A stretch of DNA of 57,449 nt from JAGQRJ01 sp041402045 (lineage in GTDB: Bacteria > Planctomycetota > J058): contig JAWKSZ010000053.1 of assembly GCA_041402045.1 (NCBI GenBank), positions 1 through 57,449 of the forward strand. Reading direction: 5' to 3'. The notes beneath the pieces are model-generated. The model searched no databases. It saw only the letters and a list, made by a program, of their open reading frames with translations, and had not been told where the DNA came from. The translations under genes were made by a program, and so were the position numbers. Of the stretch, positions 28,531 to 38,188 are shown in pieces (within the stretch, counting starts at the first letter, position 1; every line of letters begins with the position of its first letter).

Positions 28531-29184
28531 TCAGGTCCGACTCACGGCCAGCGGTTTGCGCTTGGGGTCGCGGATCAGGTGCGCGATCGCCTGGGCGAAG
28601 CCCTCGGGTGAGTTGGGGACGTCGCCGCCCCAGTTGACGTGCGCCAGCCCTCGACGACCGGGCTGCCACTCCCCGAGGACCACGCTCGGCTGGCCGGCCT
28701 GGAGATCACGGCTGAGTTCGAGCGCGAACAGGCGGAAGGTCATGCCGGCTCGCTTGCGCTGGTAGCTCCCTGCCACGAACACCGCCTCTGCCTGAAAGCG
28801 AGCCTGCGGGAGGGTCACGACCGCGATCGCCAGTCGGTCGGAGACCTCGACCACGGCCCCCTTGAACCCGTCCGGCGTCAAACGCTCTGCGGGCGGGAGC
28901 TCGCTCGCCACGTCGGCCCAGCAGCGGCGGAACAGCTCGCCGCTCTCCTGCCCCGCCATGGCTATGAGCAGCCCGGCGCCTTCGGGGTTGCCGAAGCTCA
29001 CCGCCGGCAAGAACCGGTGCGCGAACACGTAGTGGTGCGCGCGCGGTTCGCCGTCCTCGACGACGAGCGGGAAGGGCACGCGGATCTTTCGCTTGCAGCC
29101 CTTGCACCGCCCCAGGCGCCCCCCCGCGGCGTCGGGCAAGGTGAAGCTCTGCTCGCAGCTCGGGCACGTGAAGGAGATTGGCAT
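28531..29184 (-). CDS. Zinc-ribbon protein of unknown function
   Basis: 217 residues. The N-terminus is a four-Cys ribbon (C7, C10, C27, C30; FTCPSCEQSFTLPDAAGGRL) of the MJ0042 type common in GC-rich soil bacteria and planctomycetes. The remainder, about 170 residues, forms one globular domain with no family I recognise. It lies downstream of nothing on its strand for 130 bp, so it probably has its own promoter. Confidence 0.72.
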   Translation of the reverse strand: MPISFTCPSCEQSFTLPDAAGGRLGRCKGCKRKIRVPFPLVVEDGEPRAHHYVFAHRFLPAVSFGNPEGAGLLIAMAGQESGELFRRCWADVASELPPAERLTPDGFKGAVVEVSDRLAIAVVTLPQARFQAEAVFVAGSYQRKRAGMTFRLFALELSRDLQAGQPSVVLGEWQPGRRGLAHVNWGGDVPNSPEGFAQAIAHLIRDPKRKPLAVSRT

Positions 29185-29316
29185 GGCGTCAACGTCCCTT
29201 CGTGCGGCCGCTCGGCCGGCGCGTCCGTCTCCACCCTACAGCGGGGCCGTCGATCTTGCTCGGTCCTGCGAGCACGCCGAGGCCCGCCTGCGGGAGGCGA
29301 GAGGTAGGCTGCGGGC

Positions 29317-29541
29317 GTGAGCGCCCTGGGATTCAGCTACGCGACCCCGATCCTGTGCGTGGCCGACTGTGCCGCCAGCCTGGTTCATTATGAGCGCGTG
29401 CTCGGTTTCCAGGTCGCCTGGCGCTGGTCGGAAGACTCCGCTGAGCTACACGACGTTCCGGAACGCTACACGGCGTTCCAGAGGACGAGGGACGGCGTCG
29501 TGCACGAGTACGCGAGCTACTTCTCCACGGGGCGGCGCTAA
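29317..29541 (+). pseudogene. Truncated VOC/glyoxalase-like protein
   Basis: 74 residues. The first half (FSYATPILCVADCAASLVHYERVLGFQVAW) is the opening beta-alpha-beta unit of the vicinal-oxygen-chelate fold. Normal members continue for 110-130 residues with a second metal-ligand strand. Here the sequence changes after about residue 38 and stops at 74, so an internal deletion or decay is likely. Lies at the left edge of the accessory region. Confidence 0.5.
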
Positions 29542-29677
29542 CTCTAGCCGGAGCCGAGCCCCCACCGCGAGCCTGCAGATTACGACTTCACCTTCTAGCC
29601 CCCCCGACGTGCAGAAGAGGGGCGGCCGGACGTTGCAACCAGGCGGGGAGCTCTCCATAGTTCGCAGAGGACTTGCC

Positions 29678-30391
29678 TTGAGTGACACGGTGCTAAGGGA
29701 ACTCGAGCGCCGCTTCCGCGCCTCCGGCAACGTGGAGGACGAGGCAGCCTGGCTGCGGGCGAGGGTCCAAGCGGGGGAGCTGGAGCCGAGGAAGCTCGAG
29801 TTAGCGGCGTATTGCGGTTGCGCGGGTGCACTGAGAGCCATGCCGGACGCCCGTCTAGGGAGGCCTCTGGACGTCGCGAAGGCCGTAGACCTCGGGGAGC
29901 AATGGGGATCCGAGGTTGCGCTGCGAGCGAGGGCTGGAGTGGTCGCGCGGGCGGTGGTTGCCTGGGAGTCCGCCCTTTCAGGCGACCGGAGCCTACGCGA
30001 GGTGTCGCTTGCTGCGCACGCTTGCTCGCTGAACCCAGGGGACGAGACCTGGTCTCGTTTGGCGGACACCTGCCAGGAGGTGGGGGACCGTCTGCCCGAG
30101 TTGGTCGATCCAGGGGAAATCTCGCACCTCTTACAGTGCGGTCTTCTGCTCCAGGAGGGCTACGCTCCCCGCTTGGCTGACCTGCATGAGGTGGCCTGGC
30201 TCGCAGGCTTGCTGTTTGCCGACGAGTCCCACGCCGACTACCCGGAGTTCAGGACGCTGCCTCTATCCGAGAGTGGTCTAGGACTGATCCTGGGTGCCAT
30301 GGAGGTGGAGGTGGCGCACTGGGCGCTTAGCTACTCGGACCCCGTCCGTCAGCGCGTCGAAGCTCGTCGGCAGGAGACTGCAGGTGAGTGA
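29678..30391 (+). CDS. Unknown protein, paralogue 1 (LRELERR.. N-terminus)
   Basis: 237 residues from TTG 29678 (LSDTVLRELERRFRASG). The first ~50 residues (a pattern of ELERRFRASGNVEDEAAWL, RVQAGELEPRKLELAAYCG) and the last ~15 (ALSYSDPVRQRVEARR) are shared with the next gene, while the middle differs. The N-terminal helical module is one I have seen in hypothetical proteins of myxobacteria and planctomycetes (memory, not a search). It overlaps the next start by 8 bp and is therefore coupled. Soluble and mostly helical, no catalytic motif. Composition is slightly less GC-rich than the flanks. Confidence 0.7.
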   Translation: MSDTVLRELERRFRASGNVEDEAAWLRARVQAGELEPRKLELAAYCGCAGALRAMPDARLGRPLDVAKAVDLGEQWGSEVALRARAGVVARAVVAWESALSGDRSLREVSLAAHACSLNPGDETWSRLADTCQEVGDRLPELVDPGEISHLLQCGLLLQEGYAPRLADLHEVAWLAGLLFADESHADYPEFRTLPLSESGLGLILGAMEVEVAHWALSYSDPVRQRVEARRQETAGE

Positions 30392-31049
30392 CGAGCGGCT
30401 TCGCGAGCTTGAGCGCCGGTGGAGGGAGACGGGTGCGGTCCAAGACGAAGCAGGCCTACTCCTGGAGCGCGTTCGCGTGGGTGAGTTGGAGCAGCGCCGC
30501 GTGGAGTTCGCCGCCTTCTTCGGACACCACGCCGCCGAACTCGCAGTGGGCCGAAGCGATTTCGCTGCTCCTCCAGACCCCTTGGATCGATTCGCCTTCC
30601 AAGACTGGCTCCGGGTCCTCGCGGAGAGCGCGCTCGGCGGCGCGTGGGAGATTGGGGATCATGAGTTCCACGTGCGCATGGCGCTGGCGGCCGCGTGGGG
30701 GGTGGAGGCTTGCGCGTGCCCTGCTCTGGAGGAGGTGGACCTGTGGGTCGTGGAACCGAGTGTGCGGAGCGCAGCCCCCACGGGCCTCCAGCCGCGGCTC
30801 GAGGCCCGTCCCGTCGGAGCGAGCGATCCCGTGTCTATGGCTGTCGTGTTCACGTTTCTGACGACCGGTCCCAAGGGATTCGTCGGTTCGTCCCCTAAGG
30901 CCGTCAACTACGCGAGGCAGGCGGGGGGAGACACGTTGGCGGATCTCAGGTCCGAGCTCGTCCCATGGCTGCTTGGCTACTCCGACCCAGTGCGCGAGCG
31001 CATAAGGAAACGAGCCGGTCGAAGGCCCAGTCGCTTTGGAGACCTCTAG
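30384..31049 (+). CDS. Unknown protein, paralogue 2
   Basis: 221 residues from GTG 30384, overlapping the previous stop. N-terminus VSDERLRELERRWRETGAV, then RVRVGELEQRRVEFAAFFGH, matches paralogue 1. The C-terminus WLLGYSDPVRERIRKRAG matches its end. The central part is unrelated. Its TAG stop shares a base with the GTG start of the next gene (TAGTG), so three genes form one coupled unit. Function unknown. Paired paralogues with variable middles resemble immunity or specificity proteins, which is only a suggestion. Confidence 0.7.
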   Translation: MSDERLRELERRWRETGAVQDEAGLLLERVRVGELEQRRVEFAAFFGHHAAELAVGRSDFAAPPDPLDRFAFQDWLRVLAESALGGAWEIGDHEFHVRMALAAAWGVEACACPALEEVDLWVVEPSVRSAAPTGLQPRLEARPVGASDPVSMAVVFTFLTTGPKGFVGSSPKAVNYARQAGGDTLADLRSELVPWLLGYSDPVRERIRKRAGRRPSRFGDL

Positions 31050-31585
31050 TGTTCGGTTGGTTCAAGCCCAAGCAAGTCGTCGAAGAGATCGAGGACCCTG
31101 TCTTCGGGCCCATGGATCGGCAGCAGGGCACGACCCAATTCGAGGCCGACGTCCAGCTCCCTGAGACGGGCGAGTTCGTCACGGTCTGGGTTCACGCCGA
31201 CGCCCGGCCAAGTCAGCGGCAGAGGGAGCTCTTCCTCGAGTTCAGGAGGCGCTACCTCGAACTGCGTCCCGCGCTCCTTGCCGCGCTGCGCGCGTACGAG
31301 CCAGACTTCGACGGAGGGTTCGAGCTCGGGTCGATCTCGATTCCTGAGGACGCCTCGACGCTTCGCTGTGCTCCTCACCGAGTGGAGAACGGCGACATGG
31401 GCTACTTCATTGACTGCGCGACTGGCGACTGGGGCCAGTTCAGGGCGTGGACTAGCAGCTCCTTCTCGGTCTCCGCAGCCAGCGCCGTGGAGCGAGCGGC
31501 GCGAGCCTTCCTCGGACGGGGGCCGGATTACCGCGCGATCGTCCCGCCCTCGAACCGCCAGATTCAGGAGCCGAGGCGGCCTTGA
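31049..31585 (+). CDS. Unknown protein, possibly an immunity-type fold
   Basis: 178 residues from GTG 31049. Layout: a beta-rich start (VFGPMDRQQGTTQFEADVQL, TGEFVTVWVHAD), a helix rich in charged residues (RQRELFLEFRRRYLELRPALLAALRAYEP), then another beta-rich part (VENGDMGYFIDCATGDWGQF). This strand-helix-strand pattern recalls DUF6985/DUF2004-type proteins, some of which are immunity proteins. I cannot confirm membership. Translationally coupled to paralogue 2. Confidence 0.6.
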   Translation: MFGWFKPKQVVEEIEDPVFGPMDRQQGTTQFEADVQLPETGEFVTVWVHADARPSQRQRELFLEFRRRYLELRPALLAALRAYEPDFDGGFELGSISIPEDASTLRCAPHRVENGDMGYFIDCATGDWGQFRAWTSSSFSVSAASAVERAARAFLGRGPDYRAIVPPSNRQIQEPRRP

Positions 31586-31703
31586 AAGCGCATGGCTCTT
31601 GGTAAAGGGGCTCGGTCAGGCACCACGTTTGCCAGCGACACGCTCGACCTCACGAGCTCAAGCCCAAGACGACACTGGTCGCCCAGACCCCTGCGGGACC
31701 CCC

Positions 31704-32354
31704 ATGAACCTCAAACCCGTCGCCCTGATCTCGGCCTCGCTGGCCTTCGCCGCTGCGCCAGCCCGCACACGCTCTCCCAGCGAGCTGTTGCGATGCCCTT
31801 GCCTCCGCTGCTCCGCTCGAGTCGCCGCAGGCCGCCCTCGAACACATGCAGCGAACCCTCGAAGCCAAGGACTGGCCTGGCCTACCCGCCTCTCGCCCAT
31901 GAGGGAGAGATCCTCGAGTCCATGGTGGAGGGTCTGGTCGCGCCAGGTGGTGTCGAACGTCGCGCTTCGGGAAGCCGTGGACCTCCCCACCGCCGAGCGC
32001 GAGTTCGAGGTGATCCTCCGCGAGTGCGGAGTCAGCGCTGAGCGGATCTCGCGCCTGGAGGGGATCATCGAGCCGCAGGACGTCGAGCTGGTACGTTCGG
32101 AAGATCGACTACCCAGAGTAGGTGCGCCAAGGCGCTCATGCAACTGGTCATGGAGCAAGGCGCCAGCGCTGCTGGTGTCGGTCGACGATCGCCTGAGCTT
32201 GCCCTCCGACCTCATGGTCTTCCACGCTGGCGACTTCCGCTTGGTTTCGGTGGAGGACTTGCCGCCGCTCGACCACGTCGGCCTCGAATCCCAGCGCTTC
32301 CGCCTGCACCAGCGGCGAGCCTCTCTGGCCCGGGTCCAGCGAAGGTGGCCCTGA
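31704..32354 (+). pseudogene. Secreted-protein gene broken by several frameshifts
   Basis: ATG 31704 starts a convincing signal peptide (MNLKPVALISASLAFAAAPA). After that, plausible protein appears in successive frames: PQAALEHMQRTLEAKDWPGL (~31820-31880), AHEGEILESMVEGLVAPGG (~31895-31955), LREAVDLPTAEREFEVILRE (~31965-32090), and ALLVSVDDRLSLPSDLMVF up to 32354. At least four indels are required. Whether this is decay or sequencing error cannot be decided here. The fold is not recognised. Confidence 0.45.
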
Positions 32355-32559
32355 TCGCGAGCCTCGAACACGAGGCCGAGGTCTACCTCGAGTTTTGGCG
32401 GTCCCCCACGGGGTGGCAGGTCAATCCGCTCCTTTGGACGCGCGAGAGAAGCTTCTTTCGCGGCGTTGGCGAGCCTCGGGGTGAGGGCCGACCCCGTGGG
32501 GAGGGCTGGCCGAACCCATGCGAGGCGTCGGCCACCGGGCTCCCTCAGACCTCTTTCCA

Positions 32560-32584
32560 CAGACCTTCGCAAAGCGAAGGTCTG
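32560..32584. terminator. Perfect 10-bp hairpin between the accessory region and gcvP
   Basis: CAGACCTTCG and CGAAGGTCTG pair perfectly around the 5-nt loop CAAAG. It lies 30 bp beyond the end of the small HTH gene (minus strand) and about 200 bp beyond the broken secreted-protein gene. It could end transcripts from either side. No T tract. The rest of 32355-32613 shows no gene I can support. Confidence 0.5.
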
Positions 32585-32613
32585 CGGAATGAACTCCTCG
32601 TGGCCGTGGTGCC

Positions 32614-32808
32614 TTAGGGACCCGTTGGCCTCACCGCAGCCTTCGGACCCGGGAGGTCTGGAAATCGCTGAACCAACCTCTCGACCTCGGAGGGGAGGAA
32701 CCCTCGCTTCGATCCAGAGTGCTCACCCGTCAGAGCGAGGCGGGTTACCTCGTCCAGGGGAGCGTCCAGCATCTCCGCCACCTCGTCGAGGGCAAAGAGA
32801 GGTTCCAT
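32614..32808 (-). CDS. Small helix-turn-helix protein (MerR/excisionase-like)
   Basis: 64 residues from ATG 32808 with GGAAGG upstream. LFALDEVAEMLDAPLDEVTR followed by GFLPSEVERLVQRFPDL has the pattern of small MerR-like/excisionase DNA-binding domains: helix, turn, recognition helix, wing, then a short helix. It starts 34 bp after the gcvP stop on the same strand and may be read with the glycine cleavage genes. It may be a local regulator; evidence is limited to sequence pattern and ribosome site. Confidence 0.5.
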   Translation of the reverse strand: MEPLFALDEVAEMLDAPLDEVTRLALTGEHSGSKRGFLPSEVERLVQRFPDLPGPKAAVRPTGP

Positions 32809-32842
32809 CGAGGCCTTCCTTCCTCGCCGCAAAGCGGCGAGC

Positions 32843-35754
32843 TCAGTTCTCCGCGTAAGGCCTCGACGCCGGCGCAGGAGCAGACCAGGTTGCGGTCGCC
32901 GTAGCGCGTCGACGCGGGCGTGACCGAGGGCCAGAACTTGCGCTCGAGCACGAAGGGCAGCGGGTAGGCGGCCTCGCGGCGGAGTAGGCGTCCTTGTGGC
33001 GTCGGCGGTCACCGGCGTTTGCAGGGCGCGCCCGTCGAGGGGGTTGTCGTCCTGCGGCTACTCGCCGGCTTCGATCTCGCGGATCTGGCGCGACTGGATC
33101 AGGGCGTCGCACAGGCGGTCGAGCCTCGGCCTGGGACTCGGACCTCGTGGGCTCCACCATGATCGTGTTCGCGACGGGCCAGCTCATGGTCGGGGCGTGG
33201 AAGCCGTAGTCCATGAGCCGCTTGGCCACGTCCTCGACCGTGATCCCCGCGCTCTGCTTGAACATGCGGAAGTCGAGAAATGAACTCGTGGGCCACGCGG
33301 TCGTTCTTGCCGGTGTAGAGCACGTCGTAGTGCGCGCTCAGGCGCTTGGCCATGTAGTTCGCGTTCAGGATCGCGACCTGGCTGGCGCGGGTCAGGCCCT
33401 CGCCGCCCATGAGCCCAATGTAGACGTAGCTGATCGGCAGAATGCTCGGGCTGCCCCAGGGCGCCGCCGAGACCGCCGATCCCGTGGTCGCCGCCGACCG
33501 GGTGCACCGCGCGAGGGCAGGAACGGGCCAGCGCCTGGGTCACGCCGATCGGGCCCATGCCCGGACCGCCGCCGCCGTGCGGGATACAGAACGTCTTGTG
33601 CAGGTTCAGGTGCACCACGTCCGCGCCGAAGTCGCCGGGGCGGGCCAGGCCGACCTGGGCGTTCATGTTCGCGCCGTCGAGGTAGACCAGCTCGCCGTTT
33701 TGCGCACGATCCGCAGGCCCGCGCACCGTCTCCTCGAACACGCCGTGGGTCGAGGGGTAGGTGATCGCGAGCGCCGAGAGCCGGTCCTTGTGCTTCGGCC
33801 TGGGCCTTGAGGTCGGCGAGGTCGATAGTTCCCGGCCTCGTCGCACTTGATCCCGACCACCTTCAGCCCGGCCATGGCCGCGCTGGCGGGGTTGGTCCCG
33901 TGGGCGGAGACCGGGATCAGGCACACGTCGCGGTCCGCGCCCTGGTGGGCGTGGTGGTAGGCGCGGATCACGAGCAGCCCCGTGTACTCACCCTGCTGCC
34001 CGCGTTGGGCTGGAGCGAGACCGCGGCGAACCCGTGATCTCCGCCAGCCAAGGCCTCGAGGGTGCGGAACATGGCCACGTAGCCTGGGCCTGCTCGAGGG
34101 CACGAACGGGCAGCAGCGCGCCAGCCCCGGGCCAGTGACCGGGAGCATTTCCGAGGTCGCGTTGAGCTTCATGGTGCACGAGCCCAGGGGATCGCGTTGC
34201 CGGTCAGCGAGAGGTCGCGGCCCTCGAGCCGGTGCAGGTAGCGCAGGAGCTCGTGCTCGGCGTGGTAGCTCGTGGAACGTGCTCGAGGAACCCGCTCTGG
34301 CGCGCGAAGGGCGCGGGGTAGTCGAGCTGGACCTGGTGGGCCAGGGCCTCGAGGTCGACGGCGAGCTCACGCCCGCTGAACACCTCCAGCAGGTCGCGCA
34401 GGTCGTCGAGGGTCGTGGTCTCGTCGAGGGAGACCGCGACCCGGCCGCCAGGCAGGCGGCGGAGGTTGATCTGCTTGCCCTCGGCGCGCTTGAGCACCGC
34501 GGGCTGGTTCGTGCCCAGGTCCAGGCACAGGGTGTCGAACACCGGCTCGGCGAAGGCCGCCACGCCCTGCTGCTCGAGGCCCAGGGCCAGGAGCCGGGTC
34601 AGGCCGTGCACCTTGCGCGCGATCTGCTTGAGGCCCTCGGGCCCGTGGTAGATCGCGTAGAGCGCGGCCATGTTCGCGAGCAGCACCTGGGCGGTGCAGA
34701 TGTTGCTCGTGGCGCGGTCGCGGCGAATGTGCTGCTCGCGGGTCTGGAGCGCGAGGCGGTAGGCCACCCGGCCCTCGCGGTCCTTGCTCGCGCCCACGAT
34801 CCGGCCAGGCATGCGCCGCTTGTGCTCGTCGCGGGTGGCGAAGAACCCGGCGTGGGGGCCGCCGAAGCCCATGGGCACGCCGAAGCGCTGGGCCGAGCCC
34901 ACCGCCACGTCGGCCCCCCACTCCCCGGGAGGGGTGAGCAGGGTCAGCGCGAGCAGGTCGGTCGCGCACACGACCTGAGCCCCCGCGGCGTGGGCCTGGT
35001 CGGCGAAGGCGCGGTAGTCCTCGATCTCGCCGGTGGTCGTGGGGTACTGGACGAGCACACCGAACAGGTCCTGGCCCGCGAAGTCCGCCGACTCCCAGTC
35101 GCCGACGTGGACCTGGATCCCCAGCGGCTCGGCGCGGGTCTTGACCACCTCGATCGTCTGCGGGTGGCAGCCGTAGTCCACGAAGAACCCGCGCCGCTTC
35201 TGGCGGGTCACGCCCCAGCAGAGGGTCATGGCCTCGGCGGCCGCGGTGCCCTCGTCGAGCATCGAGGCGTTGCTCAGCGGCAAGCCGGTCAGCTCCTGGA
35301 TCACGGTCTGGAAGGCGAGCAGCACCTCCAGCCGGCCCTGGCTGATCTCGGCCTGATACGGCGTGTATTGGGTGTACCAGCCCGGGTTCTCCAGCACGTT
35401 GCGCTGGATCACGGGCGGCGTGATCGTGCCGTAGTAGCCCTGGCCGAGGAAGCTGCGCCAGAGCTGGTTCGTCTCGGCCAGCGCGCGCAGCTCCTCCAGG
35501 AACTCCGCCTCGCCCCGGACCCGGCCCTGGCCGATCTGGAGCGGGCGCTCCATGCGGATCGCCTTGGGGACGGTCTCGTCCACGAGCTGCTCGAGGCTCG
35601 TGAGCCCGAGGGTGCCGAGCATGTGCTCGACCTCCGCCGGGGTCGGGCCCACGTGCCGGCGCACGAAGGTGTCGTGGGGCTCGAGGAACGCGGCGCGCTC
35701 CAGCTCCCCGCTGCCGGACTCGCTCACCGGATCAACCTTCAGCGCAGTGGGCAC
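32843..35754 (-). CDS. gcvP: Glycine dehydrogenase (decarboxylating), P protein, frameshifted in 3' half
   Basis: About 970 codons, the size of single-chain GcvP (E. coli 957). The first half (GTG 35754 to ~34250) is intact: FVRRHVGP, GYYGTITPPVIQRNVLENP, YTPYQAEISQGRLE, SNASMLDEGTAAAEA, GFGGPHAGFFATRDEHKR. The second half continues in changing frames: DPLGSCTMKLNATSEMLPVT (~34150), SAHGTNPASA (~33890), YPSTHGVFEETV (~33740), the PLP-lysine region HLNLHKTFCIPHGGGGPGMG (~33580), ASQVAILNANYMAKRL (~33350), YGFHAPTMSWPVANTIMVEP (~33180), and YGDRNLVCSC near the end. Reading GVEAYAEN-stop at 32843 needs one extra T removed. At least seven indels. I infer sequence error, since every functional motif survives. 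It decarboxylates glycine and passes the aminomethyl group to GcvH. Confidence 0.9.
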
Positions 35755-36115
35755 GGTAGGCCTCCGCGTCCATGAGCTCGCCGAAGCCGCTGGTGTCGTC
35801 GAGCTTCAGCTTGAACAGCCAGCCCTCGCCCTCGGCGTCCGCCGAGAGCGCGGGGAGCTCGTCCTCGTTGGTGAAGCGCTCGTTGACCTCGGTCACGGTG
35901 CCCGCGAAGGGAGCGTAGACCTCCGCGGTGGTCTTGACCGCGTCGATCTCGATCACCGCGTCCTTGGCGTCCACCGTGTCCCCGGCGCCGACGCGGAACT
36001 CGAGGAAGGTCAGGTCGCCGAGCTCGCCGGCCGCGTGGCGGGAGATCCCGCAGGTCGCGACGTCGCCTTCCAGCGCGCACCATTCGTGAGAGGGGGTGTA
36101 GCGGACCTCGGCCAT
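35732..36115 (-). CDS. gcvH: Glycine cleavage system H protein
   Basis: 127 residues, full length. The lipoyl-lysine site is IDAVKTTAEVYAP with Lys61, and the conserved frame around it (ELGDLTFLEF before, PFAGTVTEVNERF after) is intact. Strong ribosome site GGAGGAG before ATG 36115. It shuttles the aminomethyl group from the P protein to the T protein. It overlaps the gcvP start by 23 bp, giving a gcvH-gcvP order; gcvT and a lipoyl ligase are not in the window. The 150-bp upstream region shows no glycine-riboswitch pattern. Confidence 0.96.
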   Translation of the reverse strand: MAEVRYTPSHEWCALEGDVATCGISRHAAGELGDLTFLEFRVGAGDTVDAKDAVIEIDAVKTTAEVYAPFAGTVTEVNERFTNEDELPALSADAEGEGWLFKLKLDDTSGFGELMDAEAYRAHCAEG

Positions 36116-36265
36116 GGATCTCCTCCGATCGAGCCGCGGATTCTAACGCCGCCCCGGACGCGCTGGAACAGAAGCCCCAACTTCCCGGACCCGGGGCGGG
36201 ATTGCACCCGCGGCCGGGGTCGTGTCTGCTAAGGCGGCACCCGGGCAGGCAGGAGAGCCACAGAT

Positions 36266-38185
36266 ATGGCGAAGTTCCCCACGTGGGCCAACGAGCTGGC
36301 CGACCAGTATCGCGGCGGCACGTTGATCGAGTTCATCGTGCACGGCAACGTCAACGACCTCGTGCCCTCCACCCGGGAGGACAAGGCGACGTTCCGCACC
36401 CTGCGGGACTTCCTGGCCTACGACCTGTTCCCGCGCCGGGACGCGGTCATTTACTACGACCCCAGCCGCGGGATCAGCTTCCGCGACGAGGACACCTTCA
36501 GCGACTTCCACCGCGTGGCCCAGGCCGTGGACGCCGCCAGCGGCACGCGCTTCGCCCAGCAGGGCCTGCCCCGTGACCCGCGCCGCGCGCTCTACCTGAT
36601 CGAGCGCTACATGCGCGCCAAGGTCGACCCCCGGGGCGGCGCCGCGCCCAAGAGCGTGGCCCTGATCGTGGAGTACAGCCAGCTGATCATGCCCCAGGGC
36701 CAGCTCAGCCACCTCTCGGGCGAGGACCAGGCGGTGCTCGTCACGCTCCTGCGCTGGGCCAACGACCCGGTGTTCCTGCGCTCGGACATGACCGTGGTGC
36801 TCGTGGCCGAGAACCTCTCCGAGCTGAGCACGATCCTGGTCAAGAGCCCGTTCATTGGCCGGGTCGAGATCAAGCACCCGGACCTCGAGGAGCGCCGGCA
36901 CTACCTGCAGTCGCGCTTCGACAAGCACCCCGAGCTCGGCAAGCTCAGCGAGATCGAGGTGCCCCTGTTCGCCAAGCTCACCGCCGGCCTCTCGCGGGTG
37001 AACCTGAACCACATTACGAGCCAGGCCCTGGCCAACGAGCGCCCGATCACCGCCGACTTCGTGGCCCGCCAGAAGAAGGCCCTGATCGAGAAGGAGTGCT
37101 ACGGCCTGCTCGAGTTCCTCCAGGCCAAGCACGGGCTGGACACGGTGTGCGGCCACGCCGAGCAGAAGCGCTGGCTGCGCGAGGACGCGCGCCTGATCCG
37201 CGAGGGCAAGATCGACGCCCTGCCCATGGGCTACCTGATCTGCGGCCCCGTCGGCACGGGCAAGACCTTCCTCGCCACCTGCTACACCCACGACATTGGG
37301 ATCCCCTGCGTGAAGCTCTTGAACTTCCGCAGCCAGTGGCAGGGCGTGACCGAGGGCAACTGGGAGAAGATCCTGAACGTGCTCAAGGCCACGGGCCCGG
37401 TGGGCGTGATCATCGACGAGGCCGACGCCGCCGTCGGCTCCCGCGACGACCACGACTCGGGCACGAGCAAGCGCGTGTTCTCCATGCTCGCCGCGCAAAT
37501 GGGCGACACCCGCTACCGCGGCCACATTCTGTGGTTCCTGCTCACCAGCCGCCCGGACCTGCTGCCCGTCGACCTCAAGCGCCAGGGCCGCGCCGAGATC
37601 CACATTCCGCTGTTCTATCCGGAGACCGCCGACGAGCGCCGGACCATGCTCAAGATCCTCGCGCGCAAGTGCGACGTGGACCTCGAGGAGTCCGCCCTCG
37701 AGCTCGACCTGCGCGCGCGCATGGTCGGCGACGGCGACACCGCCCACGTGCACCACGCCGGCTGCGATCACGACCACGAGCACGACCACGACCCCCAGGG
37801 CGAGCACGCCGAGGGCGACGGCGAGGACGGCCACACCCACCCCGACGCCGAGCCGGACTGGGTCGAAGAGGACGAGGTGCGCACGATCTCGGAGATCATT
37901 CAGGACGTGCTCGCCGAGTGCGGCATGAGCGGCGCCGAGGTCGAGTCGATCCTGATCCGCGCCAAGCGCCGCGCCTACCTCGAGGGCCGGACCCAGGTCT
38001 CGCGCCAGGACCTCGAGCTCGAGGTGCACAGCTACATTCCGAACCTCTCGCCGCAGCAGCTCGAGCTGCAGGTCGCGGCGGCGGTCATGGAGTGCTCGGA
38101 CCGGCGCTTCCTGCCCAAGCGCTTGGCGCGCCTCGACCGCGACGAGCTGCAGCAGCACGTCTACCACCTGCTCGAGCACGAGTAG
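36266..38185 (+). CDS. AAA+ ATPase with degenerate N-terminal module and His-rich insert
   Basis: 639 residues; AGGAG precedes the ATG. Residues 1-~260 look like an AAA-type module without a P-loop (LIEFIVHGNVNDLVP, KSVALIVEYSQLI, TVVLVAENLSEL). A working AAA+ core follows: Walker A GPVGTGKT (~327-334), Walker B GVIIDEADA (~380-388), TSRPDLLPVDLKRQGR as sensor/arginine region. This double layout resembles Ycf46-type ATPases. Between the core and a C-terminal helical domain sits an insert (~491-528) with many His and Asp (HVHHAGCDHDHEHDHD), a likely metal-binding stretch not usual in the family. It is followed after 3 bp by a coiled-coil gene and then Hcp, so it may remodel a partner encoded there. 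Confidence 0.82.
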   Translation: MAKFPTWANELADQYRGGTLIEFIVHGNVNDLVPSTREDKATFRTLRDFLAYDLFPRRDAVIYYDPSRGISFRDEDTFSDFHRVAQAVDAASGTRFAQQGLPRDPRRALYLIERYMRAKVDPRGGAAPKSVALIVEYSQLIMPQGQLSHLSGEDQAVLVTLLRWANDPVFLRSDMTVVLVAENLSELSTILVKSPFIGRVEIKHPDLEERRHYLQSRFDKHPELGKLSEIEVPLFAKLTAGLSRVNLNHITSQALANERPITADFVARQKKALIEKECYGLLEFLQAKHGLDTVCGHAEQKRWLREDARLIREGKIDALPMGYLICGPVGTGKTFLATCYTHDIGIPCVKLLNFRSQWQGVTEGNWEKILNVLKATGPVGVIIDEADAAVGSRDDHDSGTSKRVFSMLAAQMGDTRYRGHILWFLLTSRPDLLPVDLKRQGRAEIHIPLFYPETADERRTMLKILARKCDVDLEESALELDLRARMVGDGDTAHVHHAGCDHDHEHDHDPQGEHAEGDGEDGHTHPDAEPDWVEEDEVRTISEIIQDVLAECGMSGAEVESILIRAKRRAYLEGRTQVSRQDLELEVHSYIPNLSPQQLELQVAAAVMECSDRRFLPKRLARLDRDELQQHVYHLLEHE

Positions 38186-38188
38186 CCC

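Noticed and set aside
36116..36265. Glycine riboswitch upstream of gcvH
   Set aside because: No tandem aptamer cores or conserved GGA/loop pattern could be found in the 150 bp; only a strong ribosome site is visible.
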